Origin: Nitriliruptoraceae bacterium
GTDB lineage: Bacteria; Actinomycetota; Nitriliruptoria; Nitriliruptorales; Nitriliruptoraceae
Length of the DNA stretch: 6,759 nt
Direction: 5' to 3'
Assembly: GCA_007123425.1 (NCBI GenBank)
Contig: SKLC01000161.1
Coordinates: 1 to 6,759 of the forward strand
The notes below the pieces were generated by a model. That model was given only the letters and a program-made list of their open reading frames with translations, ran no database searches and was not told the origin of the DNA. The position numbers were made by a program, and so were the translations under genes. This document shows positions 1 through 6,302 of this stretch, one piece after another (within the stretch, counting starts at the first letter, position 1; every line of letters starts with the position of its first letter).

Positions 1-1
1 C

Positions 2-1252
2 CCGGTCGCCGGCCGCATCGGCCGCGTCGGCGATGTGGTCGGCGTCGGCGTCGCCCTGCCCGCCGTCGGGCGCGTCGGGCTCCGCGGGCTCGCCCAGCTC
101 CTCCCCGAGCTCGGGCACCTCGTCGATGGCGCCCTCGACCGCCACGGCGAAGGGCACGCCCTCCTCCCCGTCGGGGGGCAGGCACGGCAGCACCGGGTCG
201 AGGCAGACGCGCGCCGGCAGCGAGTCCTCCCAGAAGTCCAGCTCCGCGCAGCCCTCCAGCCCGGCGCGGTCGCACAGCCCGGCCAGCCGGGCGCCGAGGC
301 GCTCCGAGATGAGGCGGGGGAAGTCCTCGCTGTGGTTGATCAGCGGCAGCCAGTTGCGCTCCCGGTCGAAGACCCGCTCGGCATGGCGGTACAGCTCCGC
401 CTGCCCGACCACGGCCCGCTCGAGCTCGGTGTGGTTGCGGTCGACGGTCCGGCCGATGCGCGTGAGCACCTCGGTGCTCGCGCCCAGCCGCTCGCCCTGC
501 TCGTCGAGCAGGTCCTCCACCTCGACGAGCACCCGGGCGGCCTCGGCCAGCGCCAGGTCGATGGTGTCGCGCTCGGCCGCGAGCGTCTGCGACAGGCTCG
601 CGTAGTCGTCGAGCAGGGCCCGCAGCTCCGCGTCGCGCGTGCCCAGCGTCTCGGTGAGGTCGGCCACGCCCACCAGCAGCGAGACCAGCTCGTCGTCGTT
701 GGCCCGCAGCGTCGCCAGCGCGTCGGAGGTCGCCTCCAGGGTGGTGCCCAGCTGCTCCCCGCGACCGACCAGCATCTCGGCGACGTTGACGATGAACCGG
801 TCCACCTCGTCCGCGGGCAGGCCCCCCAGGAACTCCTCGAGGGAGGCCAGCAGCTCGTCGAACTCCGCCGGGATCGCCGTGCGCTCCAGCGGGATCGTTC
901 CGCCCTGCTCCAACCGGGCCCCGCCGGTGTAGGGCGGGTCGAGCTGGATGAAGCGCTCGCCGAGCACGGTGCCCTGGACGAGCCGTGCCGTGGCGTCGGC
1001 GGGCACGTCGACGTCGCCGCTGACGCTGACGGTCGCCACCACGGTGTCCGAGCCCTCGGGCGTGGCCAGCGCCTCGACGCTGCCGACCTCGACGCCGAGC
1101 ACCTTCACCGGGGAGCCCACGAAGAGGTTGTGCGCGCGGGCGAGCTCCACGTCGAAGGTCTGGTCGCCATCGCCCAGGCACCCGGTCGCCAGCAGCGCCA
1201 GGCCCACGAGCACGGCGGGCAGCCATCGCGTCGTCCGTGTGCGGTGCCTCAC
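2..1252 (-). CDS. MceD-like Mce-family lipoprotein, 3' end cut off at window edge
   Basis: Lipid-anchored subunit of an Mce lipid importer, expected outside the cytoplasmic membrane. I read 417 codons with no stop, so the C terminus lies beyond the left edge. The start is a GTG overlapping the previous stop in a GTGA tetranucleotide, with GGGAGG six bases upstream. Residues 1-25 form a lipoprotein signal: Arg-rich N terminus, hydrophobic core and lipobox LLATGC with the lipidated Cys at 25. The MCE domain spans about 31-106, with hallmark VKVLGVEVGSVEAL. PPYTGG (106-111) and IPLERT (120-125) follow, as I recall from mycobacterial MceD. A long helical segment continues to about 325, then four cysteines (327, 335, 350, 357) and an Asp/Glu/Ala/Pro-rich tail from 361. 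Oddity: in mycobacteria the lipoprotein is MceE, not MceD. Mce family is firm; the D assignment rests on remembered sequence. Confidence 0.88.
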   Translation of the reverse strand, partial: MRHRTRTTRWLPAVLVGLALLATGCLGDGDQTFDVELARAHNLFVGSPVKVLGVEVGSVEALATPEGSDTVVATVSVSGDVDVPADATARLVQGTVLGERFIQLDPPYTGGARLEQGGTIPLERTAIPAEFDELLASLEEFLGGLPADEVDRFIVNVAEMLVGRGEQLGTTLEATSDALATLRANDDELVSLLVGVADLTETLGTRDAELRALLDDYASLSQTLAAERDTIDLALAEAARVLVEVEDLLDEQGERLGASTEVLTRIGRTVDRNHTELERAVVGQAELYRHAERVFDRERNWLPLINHSEDFPRLISERLGARLAGLCDRAGLEGCAELDFWEDSLPARVCLDPVLPCLPPDGEEGVPFAVAVEGAIDEVPELGEELGEPAEPDAPDGGQGDADADHIADAADAAGDR

Positions 1253-2541
1253 GAGCCACCTCCCAGCAGCGCCTCGCCGAGGAAGCGCCCGAGCCCGGCG
1301 CGCTCCTCGTCCGCGGGGCCCGCGCCGGGGTCGCGCTCGCCGTCCCCGGCCTCGGTCCCGTGGGCCGGTCCGATGCCACGCAGCAGGCCCGCCGCCCCGG
1401 GGCCCCGCTGCTCGATCGGCGCGTCGAGCTCATCCGGGCCGGGCATGTCGCCGTCGGGGGCCAGCCCGCTGTCGGGCTCGAGCGCGGACTGCTCCTCTCC
1501 GGGGCAGTCGGGCCCCGGCCCGAGCAGCTGATCGAGCAGCTCGTCGAGCAGCCCCCCGCACCCGGCCACGGCGTCGACCCCGACCGCGCCGAACCCGGTG
1601 GTGAAGATGTCGCCCCAGTAGGGGTTGTCCTCGCCCTGGCTCTCGCCGACGGTGGCGAAGCCCTCGAAGGCCACCCCGACGTAGCCGACGAGGTGGGCGA
1701 GGTCGACCTGGTGGTCGTCGACGACGGCGAGCAGCCCGGCCACCTCGTCGAGGATCGCGTCGATGGTCTCGCGCTCCTCCTCGACGAGGTCGGCGGTGGT
1801 CGCCGACGTCTCGGCGGTGGCCCGGACGAACTCGAGCAGGTCGTCGCGCCGCGCGTCGAGGGCGGCCACCGCCTCGCCCATCCCGTCGATGGTGCGCAGC
1901 AGGTCCCCGTCGGCGTCGTTGAGCACCTCGAGGAGCTCGCCCGCGTCGTCGAGGAAGCCCTCGAGCTCCACCCGGTTGTCGGCGACCACGCCGCCGACCT
2001 CCTCGAGCCCGTCGAGCAGCGCCCCCACCTCGTCGTGCTGGTCCTCGGTGACGTCGGCGAGGCTGGTGAACAGGCGCGCGGCGGCCTCCGTGTCGGCCTC
2101 CTCGAGCACCGCGACGGTCTCGTCGGTGACGTCGGGCAGGTCGACGAACGCCTCGGTGCGCTCCAGGGGGATCACCGGGTCCGGCTCGTCGTTGAGCAGG
2201 GCGTCCCACTCGTCGCCCGGCTCGAGCGTGATCGCGCGGGCCCCCAGCGCGTTGGTGGTGGTGATCCGCGCGCGGGTGTCGGCCGGCAGCGCCTCGGGCG
2301 TGCGCACCGTCGCGTGCACGCGGTCCCCGGCGATCTCGACGCCCATCACCTGCCCGACCCGCACCCCGGCGATGCGCACCGGCGCGCCCGCCTCGAGGCG
2401 GTCCGCGTCGGCGAGCTCGACGAGGACGTCGTCGCCGGCCGCGAGCGCGCCCGCCTGCAGGGTGAGCGCGTAGGCGCCGCCGGCCAGCAGCAGCACGCCG
2501 ACGACGAGGCCGATCACGAAGTGGGAGCGCTCGATGAGCAT
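1249..2541 (-). CDS. MceC-like Mce-family protein
   Basis: Third subunit of the Mce lipid importer, 430 aa, anchored by one N-terminal membrane helix (about 8-28) with the rest outside the membrane. The MCE domain covers about 37-113, with hallmark VRIAGVRVGQVMGVEI (55-70) and the LG turn at 99-100. Residues 140-300 are predicted helical and very acidic, the region that builds the needle or tunnel in this family. C328 and C346 flank a short helical segment. The last 80 or so residues are rich in Pro, Gly, Asp and Glu and look disordered, as C-terminal tails of MceC and MceD often do. The ATG overlaps the previous stop by one base (TGATG) and has GGGAGGAG five bases upstream. It ends in a TGA overlapping the next gene's GTG. 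Its position after A- and B-like genes and its resemblance to remembered MceC make C the best subtype, not certain. Confidence 0.92.
   Translation of the reverse strand: MLIERSHFVIGLVVGVLLLAGGAYALTLQAGALAAGDDVLVELADADRLEAGAPVRIAGVRVGQVMGVEIAGDRVHATVRTPEALPADTRARITTTNALGARAITLEPGDEWDALLNDEPDPVIPLERTEAFVDLPDVTDETVAVLEEADTEAAARLFTSLADVTEDQHDEVGALLDGLEEVGGVVADNRVELEGFLDDAGELLEVLNDADGDLLRTIDGMGEAVAALDARRDDLLEFVRATAETSATTADLVEEERETIDAILDEVAGLLAVVDDHQVDLAHLVGYVGVAFEGFATVGESQGEDNPYWGDIFTTGFGAVGVDAVAGCGGLLDELLDQLLGPGPDCPGEEQSALEPDSGLAPDGDMPGPDELDAPIEQRGPGAAGLLRGIGPAHGTEAGDGERDPGAGPADEERAGLGRFLGEALLGGGS
1256..1264 (-). promoter_or_regulatory. Ribosome binding site deciding the GTG start of the Mce lipoprotein
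   Basis: On the minus strand this reads GGGAGGTGG, with the GGGAGG core six bases before the GTG at 1252. It lies inside the last codons of the preceding Mce gene. It supports the GTG start, which is needed to give an intact lipoprotein signal peptide. Confidence 0.7.
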
Positions 2542-3542
2542 CAGCGCTCCTCCCGCGGCGGCAGGCTCGCTCCGCGCTCGCTGGAGATGACCTGCTCGTC
2601 GAAGCTCAGCCCCGCGGCCCGGATGTTGAACCACTCCCCCCACCGCGAGATCCGGTGGTACTGCACCACGCCGTGGCCGGTGCCCTCCAGGATCCGCTGC
2701 ACGTCGTCGTGCTGGGCGCCGACGATCGCGGTGACCCGGTCGAGGTCGTCCAGCAGCGCGCGGATGGTCGCGTCGTTGTCGTCGACCAGCGCCTCGAGCT
2801 CCCGCTGTGCCTCGGTGAGCGCGGCCACGGCCTCCAGCAGCACGTCGGTGCGCTGGGACAGGCCCTCGCCGAGGTCGGCGGCGTCGGCCAGCAGCCGCTC
2901 GAGCGTGTCGCGCCGCTGCGCGTAGGCGTCGGCGATCGCGGCGCCGTCGCGCAGGGCGGTGGCCACCGCCTCGTCGCGGGTGGCGACGACGTCCAGGACC
3001 TCGCTGGCGTCGCGGATCAGCTGCTGGACCTCCACCTCGCGGCCGTCGAGGGCGTCGCCGAGCTCGCGCATGAGCTGGTTCGACAGCTCGACGTCGATCG
3101 CCTGCAGCATCGGGTTCGCCCGGGCGAGGAAGGTGTCGAGGTCCGCCGGCGGCCGGGTGGCCTCGAGCCCGAAGCGGTGACCCGGCTCGACGGTGCGCTG
3201 CCCGCCGGTGTCGAGGTCGAGGAGCCGCGTGCCCAGGGCGTTCTTCCACCGCACCCGCACGACGGTCTCGTCGCCGAGCTCCACATGGTCGTCGACGGAG
3301 AAGGTGACGATGGCGTGGCCGCGGTCGACGTCGAGCCCCTCGACCTTGCCGACCTCGACGCCCGAGATCTTGACGGCGTCGTCGACGAGCAGGCCGCCCA
3401 CGTCGGCGACCACGGCCTCGTAGGTGTCGCGGGGAACGAACCAGGAGACGTTGCCGATCATCGTGATCAGCCAGCCCAGGCACAGCAGGCAGCCCGCCGT
3501 GAAGGCGACGAAACGCAGGGAGATGGCCAGGGTCGTGCTCAT
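2541..3542 (-). CDS. MceB-like Mce-family protein
   Basis: Second subunit of the Mce lipid importer, 333 aa, close to the usual MceB size. One N-terminal membrane helix (about 8-30) is followed by an MCE domain at about 38-118, with hallmark VKISGVEVGKVEGL (57-70) and NALGTRLLDL (101-110), comparable to the LIGNRYLEL element I recall from MceB. Residues 135-285 are long amphipathic helices with heptad-like Leu/Ala spacing, consistent with coiled coil. The aromatic stretch RWGEWFN (300-306) near the C terminus matches the position of the GDFVNFY-type motif in MceB. No cysteines occur in the C-terminal region, unlike its neighbours. The ATG overlaps the mceA-like stop by one base (TGATG), with GGGGAGGTGGG upstream. 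Family assignment is firm; subtype B is supported by order and remembered similarity. Confidence 0.93.
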   Translation of the reverse strand: MSTTLAISLRFVAFTAGCLLCLGWLITMIGNVSWFVPRDTYEAVVADVGGLLVDDAVKISGVEVGKVEGLDVDRGHAIVTFSVDDHVELGDETVVRVRWKNALGTRLLDLDTGGQRTVEPGHRFGLEATRPPADLDTFLARANPMLQAIDVELSNQLMRELGDALDGREVEVQQLIRDASEVLDVVATRDEAVATALRDGAAIADAYAQRRDTLERLLADAADLGEGLSQRTDVLLEAVAALTEAQRELEALVDDNDATIRALLDDLDRVTAIVGAQHDDVQRILEGTGHGVVQYHRISRWGEWFNIRAAGLSFDEQVISSERGASLPPREER

Positions 3543-4594
3543 CAGCTGCCCACCTCCCCTGGCCGGCAGCCCGGCGCCACGGCGGCCAGCTCCGCGGGCA
3601 GCGTCTCGCACAGCAGCAGGAACTCGCCCTCCTCGCCGAGGAAGGCGCGGAAGTTGGCGAAGACGCTGCCGTCGTCGAGCTGTCCGCCGGCCTGGCCGAA
3701 CATCAGCGCGTAGCGGTAGATGCCGTGGACCATCGAGCCGACCTCGTGCAGGCGCGGGTCCAGCACCTCGCCGATGCGGTCGCCGACGGCCAGCAGCGCG
3801 CCGACGGCCTCCTCCTCGACCTCGAGGAACTCGCCCACCGTCGCGGCGAAGGGCTCCACGCTGTCGATGGTGTCGCCCAGCGCCTGCCGGTTGTCCACGA
3901 TCGGCGCGGCCCCGTCGGGCAGCTGTCGCGCGAGCCGGGTGAGATCGCCGCTGGCGTCGGCGAGCGCGTCGAGGGCCAGCGCCGCGTCGCCGAGGCGCTC
4001 GGTCTGCTCCGGCGCGGTGCGGGCCAGGAACTCCGCGAGCTCGGCGCCCGCGTCGATGCCCTCGCCGAAGCGCTCGGCGTCGTCGAGGTCGAACGCGGCC
4101 AGCGCGTCCACGAAGGCGGCGAGCTTGGCCTCGTCGAGGTCGCGCAGCAGCGTGCCGACCTCGTCGACCACCGCCACGGGCTCGATCGGCTGCAGCTGCG
4201 CCGGCGCCGCGAGGACGTCGCCCGCCTCGAGGAACGGCGCGCCGAGCTCGCGGCCGGTGCGCAGCTCCACCTGCTTCTCGCCCAGGAAGGTCTTGGGGGT
4301 GACCACCGGCACCACGTCGTCGGGCAGGCGCGGCTCGGGCTCGAGCTCCAGGGTCGCGGCCGCCGCCCCGTCGTCGGCGATCCGCACCTCGGCGACGCGG
4401 CCGACGCGCACGCCGCGGACCTTGACGTCGCTGCCGGCCCGCAGCCCGGAGCCGGCACGGCCGAGCTCCGCGGTGACCTCGTAGGCCCCCGGGGTGGTGA
4501 AGCGCGCATCGAGGGCGAGGGCGGACACGGCGAGCAGCAGCACCGCCGACGCGGTGCCGACGATGCGTCGCACCACGACCGGGTCCGCGCGCAT
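3542..4594 (-). CDS. MceA-like Mce-family protein, first gene of the mce run
   Basis: First subunit of the Mce lipid importer, 350 aa. I chose the ATG at 4594 because GGGGAGGGAG lies six bases upstream and the protein then begins directly with its membrane anchor. The frame stays open 66 codons further upstream, but that part is Arg-rich and unlike the family. One membrane helix spans about 9-30. The MCE domain covers about 36-113, with hallmark VKVRGVRVGRVAEV (57-70) and PKTFLGEKQVEL (100-111), the counterpart of the VFGGKYVSL element I recall from Mce1A. A helical region follows (140-290), including ERFGEGI (174-180), which resembles Mce1A. Cysteines at 329 and 343 lie near the end. No YrbE permease gene precedes it; the next gene upstream is divergent. 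Its product presumably works with YrbE permeases and an Mkl-type ATPase encoded elsewhere. Confidence 0.93.
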   Translation of the reverse strand: MRADPVVVRRIVGTASAVLLLAVSALALDARFTTPGAYEVTAELGRAGSGLRAGSDVKVRGVRVGRVAEVRIADDGAAAATLELEPEPRLPDDVVPVVTPKTFLGEKQVELRTGRELGAPFLEAGDVLAAPAQLQPIEPVAVVDEVGTLLRDLDEAKLAAFVDALAAFDLDDAERFGEGIDAGAELAEFLARTAPEQTERLGDAALALDALADASGDLTRLARQLPDGAAPIVDNRQALGDTIDSVEPFAATVGEFLEVEEEAVGALLAVGDRIGEVLDPRLHEVGSMVHGIYRYALMFGQAGGQLDDGSVFANFRAFLGEEGEFLLLCETLPAELAAVAPGCRPGEVGS

Positions 4595-4600
4595 CCGTCG

Positions 4601-4610
4601 CTCCCTCCCC
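4601..4610 (-). promoter_or_regulatory. Ribosome binding site deciding the start of the MceA-like gene
   Basis: The minus strand reads GGGGAGGGAG, ending six bases before the ATG at 4594. This choice removes a 66-residue Arg-rich upstream extension and leaves the membrane anchor at the N terminus, as expected for the family. Confidence 0.75.
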
Positions 4611-4622
4611 TCGAAGGCGCCG

Positions 4623-4638
4623 CCCCGACGCCCCGACG
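4623..4638. repeat. Tandem octamer CCCCGACG x2, third copy at 4702-4709
   Basis: CCCCGACG occurs twice head to tail and once more 63 bases further on, all within the leader and promoter region of the mce run. This could be a repeated regulator site, but the motif is GC-rich and chance recurrence is possible in this genome. Confidence 0.4.
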
Positions 4639-4654
4639 TATCGCCGAGCGTCGG
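4633..4654. repeat. Inverted repeat CCGACG-N10-CGTCGG
   Basis: Two perfect 6-bp arms (4633-4638 and 4649-4654) are separated by 10 bases, 39 to 60 bases upstream of the MceA-like start codon. The spacing suits a dimeric regulator operator or an RNA stem in the leader. The left arm overlaps the tandem octamer. Function is inferred only. Confidence 0.4.
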
Positions 4655-4655
4655 T

Positions 4656-4673
4656 CCCACGGCGCCCCGTGGG
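4656..4673 (-). repeat. Perfect 7-bp hairpin with 4-base loop in the mce leader
   Basis: CCCACGG (4656-4662) and CCGTGGG (4667-4673) pair perfectly around a four-base loop, starting 62 bases upstream of the MceA-like ATG. In the mce transcript it would be a stable stem. No T-run follows, so it is not an ordinary terminator. It may be an operator or a leader structure. Confidence 0.45.
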
Positions 4674-4810
4674 GTGCGGCTCATCTGACAACGAGCGAGC
4701 ACCCCGACGGGTGACGCGGCCCGGCACCGGGCGCGATCGCACGACCGCGGCGAGGCCCACCACCGATCCCACCGCCGCGAGCCCGCGGCCACGGCACATC
4801 AGGGCCGATG

Positions 4811-4829
4811 GGCCCCCGACCTCGGGGCC
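4811..4829. repeat. 6-bp hairpin upstream of the GNAT gene
   Basis: GGCCCC (4811-4816) pairs with GGGGCC (4824-4829) around a seven-base loop, about 67 bases before the acetyltransferase ATG. Only two T residues follow on the plus strand, so terminator function is doubtful. Confidence 0.25.
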
Positions 4830-4895
4830 TTCCCACCTGCCATCGGTGCTCGCGCTGCCGGATGCTCACAAGCGCCCCCGGCGAGGAGGCCCACC

Positions 4896-5663
4896 ATGAC
4901 CGCTTCGTACGCGCCGCGGCGTCCCGCGGGCACCGTCGAGGTGCGGGCGCTGCGGCGGGACGACCTCGACGATGCCGCCGAGGTGCTCGCTCGTGGCTTC
5001 GCGGAGGAGCCCGGCAGCCGCGTGCTGCTCCCTGACCCGCGGACCCGAGCGACGGTCCTGCGGACCGGGGCTCACCTCGAGCTGGGGTGGACGATGGAGC
5101 TCGGGTCGGTCCACGTGGCAACGGTCGACGGCGTGGTGGGTGGGGTCGCCATCTGGCATCCACCGGGCCGCGGCACGGGGTCGCTCGGCGGCCTCGGCCG
5201 AGCCCTCGTGCAGGCGGTGCCCGCACTGCCTCGGCTCCTGCGCCCCGTGCCGCACAAGACGTCGGTGCTGCTGCGCTACTCCCCCGAGGCGGTGCCGTTG
5301 GTCCTGGCCCGCCGGCGTGCCGTCGCGCGAGCCTCGGCCGGGCTCGCCTGGCATCTCGCCTTCCTCGCCACCTCCCCCGACCACCGGGGTCAGGGACTCG
5401 CCCGCGCGCTGCTCGACCGGCAGCTGACTCGCTGCGACGAGGACGGCGCAGCCGCCTGGCTCGAGACCACCGACCCCGTCAACCCGCCGATCTACGAACG
5501 ATTCGGGTTCGCGACGGTCCGCCACATCAGGCGGGCCGCGTGGCTGCCAGGGCTGTGGGTGATGCGGCGGGACGCCAGCCCGGATCGGCAGGCAGCGCAG
5601 GCGAGGAGGGACGACGATGACCTCGCACACGACGCCGGGGCCCTCCAGCCGGCGGACGGCTGA
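4896..5663 (+). CDS. GNAT-family N-acetyltransferase
   Basis: Predicted cytoplasmic acetyltransferase, 255 aa, moving the acetyl group of acetyl-CoA to an amino group; the substrate cannot be read from sequence. The ATG has GAGGAGG six bases upstream. The fold begins with VEVRALRRDDLDDAAEVLARGF (about 14-35, beta1 and helix 1). GNAT motif A is HLAFLATSPDHRGQGLARAL (153-172), with the pyrophosphate-binding loop RGQGLA at 164-169. Motif B is NPPIYERFGF (196-205), with the Tyr-200 often found near the thiol. The layout, with an insert at about 87-135 and TSPDHRGQG followed by NPPIYERFGF, resembles the puromycin-acetyltransferase-like branch, but that does not prove antibiotic resistance. Residues after about 225 run past the normal end of the fold as a polar, Asp-rich tail, whose last 15 or so codons overlap the next gene. 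Probably cotranscribed with it. Confidence 0.9.
   Translation: MTASYAPRRPAGTVEVRALRRDDLDDAAEVLARGFAEEPGSRVLLPDPRTRATVLRTGAHLELGWTMELGSVHVATVDGVVGGVAIWHPPGRGTGSLGGLGRALVQAVPALPRLLRPVPHKTSVLLRYSPEAVPLVLARRRAVARASAGLAWHLAFLATSPDHRGQGLARALLDRQLTRCDEDGAAAWLETTDPVNPPIYERFGFATVRHIRRAAWLPGLWVMRRDASPDRQAAQARRDDDDLAHDAGALQPADG
5603..5610 (+). promoter_or_regulatory. Ribosome binding site of the TMEM175-like gene, inside the GNAT gene
   Basis: GAGGAGGG lies six bases before the ATG at 5617 and within the 3' end of the acetyltransferase gene. It supports a real start at 5617 despite the 47-base overlap, and suggests translational coupling. Confidence 0.75.
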
Positions 5664-6273
5664 GGGCCGGGACAGCAACGAGTTCGCCCGGGTCGTCAAC
5701 CTCAGCGACGCCGTGTTCGCCATCGCCATGACACTGCTCGTGCTGACGGTCGACGTCCCTGAGGCCGCGGTCGACGGCCTCGCCGCTGCCCTCTACGCCG
5801 ACCTTCCCCAGCTCGGCGCCTACGTGCTGGCCTTCGCCCTGGTGGCCAGCCAGTGGTACGCCCACCGCAAGCTGTTCCAGCGGCTGGCGCTCACCGAGCC
5901 GGGGCTCACGGTCATCAACCTCGCCTTCCTCGGACTCGTGGCACTGGTCCCGTTCCCGACCAGCGTGCTCGGCTCGTACCCCTTCGTCACCGCAGCCGTC
6001 GCGCCGTTCCTGGCGACCTTCGCCCTGCTCGGGGCCACCTACCTCGCCCTTCTCGCGCGGGCCCACGCGAGGCACGCCTGGCGGCAGCCACTCCCCGAGG
6101 CCGCCTACCGGCGCATCGTGCTGGCCTTCGTCGCGAACACGTCGCTGCTGGTCGCCGGCATCGGGGTGGCCTTCTGGCTTCCTGCGCTCGCGCTCGCACT
6201 CGCCCTCGTCAGCAGCGTCCCCACCATCCTGCTCCTGCGCAGGGTCCCGGCCCCCTACCGCGACTGGTTCTAA
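5617..6273 (+). CDS. TMEM175/DUF1211-family membrane protein, potassium-channel-like
   Basis: Predicted six-helix inner-membrane protein, 218 aa, the usual length for bacterial TMEM175 homologues, which assemble as tetrameric potassium-permeable channels. The signature RVVNLSDAVFAIAMTLLV (25-42) starts helix 1. By comparison with human TMEM175 I infer I36 and T39 at the pore gate and filter positions. Other family marks are W80 and H83 in helix 2 (WYAHRKLF), N101 in helix 3 and PFPT (112-115) after it. Helices lie near 28-46, 64-82, 97-112, 123-147, 166-187 and 188-207. The FSD motif at the start of helix 1 reads LSD here (L29), a departure at a normally invariant Phe. The protein ends in the polar Tyr-Arg-Asp-Trp-Phe. 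The gene overlaps the acetyltransferase gene by 47 bases and has its own strong ribosome binding site. Channel activity is inferred from family. Confidence 0.9.
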   Translation: MTSHTTPGPSSRRTAEGRDSNEFARVVNLSDAVFAIAMTLLVLTVDVPEAAVDGLAAALYADLPQLGAYVLAFALVASQWYAHRKLFQRLALTEPGLTVINLAFLGLVALVPFPTSVLGSYPFVTAAVAPFLATFALLGATYLALLARAHARHAWRQPLPEAAYRRIVLAFVANTSLLVAGIGVAFWLPALALALALVSSVPTILLLRRVPAPYRDWF

Positions 6274-6302
6274 GCCCGGCCACGATCTCCCGGCGGACCT
6301 GC

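Larger units (their letters stand above)
4595..4895. promoter_or_regulatory. Divergent intergenic region between the mce run and the GNAT gene
   Basis: This 301-bp stretch separates two divergently read gene groups, so the promoter of the mce run must lie here, and probably that of the acetyltransferase gene too. I could not find a convincing -35/-10 pair on either strand. It contains three copies of the octamer CCCCGACG (4623, 4631, 4702), an inverted repeat at 4633-4654, a perfect 7-bp hairpin at 4656-4673 and a weaker hairpin at 4811-4829. Small open frames across it are Arg/Pro-rich and look like chance products of high GC. No RNA gene is recognisable. Confidence 0.6.

Noticed and set aside
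35..1531. 498-codon plus-strand open frame, rich in Arg, Gln, Leu and Gly, opposite the Mce lipoprotein and MceC-like genes
   Set aside because: It is antisense to two well-supported Mce genes. Its composition is that expected of the complement of GC-rich codons, and it shows no recognisable domain.
1237..2925. 562-codon plus-strand open frame opposite the MceC- and MceB-like genes
   Set aside because: It is a shadow of the coding strand in very high-GC DNA, with no ribosome binding site or domain. The minus strand has MCE domains and coupled starts over the same bases.
3725..4714. 329-codon plus-strand open frame opposite the MceA-like gene
   Set aside because: Same reason: it is antisense to a clear MCE protein and shows no family features.
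4595..4792. Possible 66-residue N-terminal extension of the MceA-like protein
   Set aside because: The extension is Arg-rich with no family similarity. The ATG at 4594 has a good ribosome binding site and places the membrane anchor at the N terminus.
4740..4895. Search for -35/-10 promoter hexamers before the acetyltransferase gene and before the mce run
   Set aside because: Only poor matches with wrong spacing were found, so no specific promoter is claimed.
4669..4899. Small plus-strand open frame of 76 codons in the divergent intergenic region
   Set aside because: Pro/Arg/Thr-rich composition, no ribosome binding site, and it runs into the acetyltransferase start. It is probably chance.
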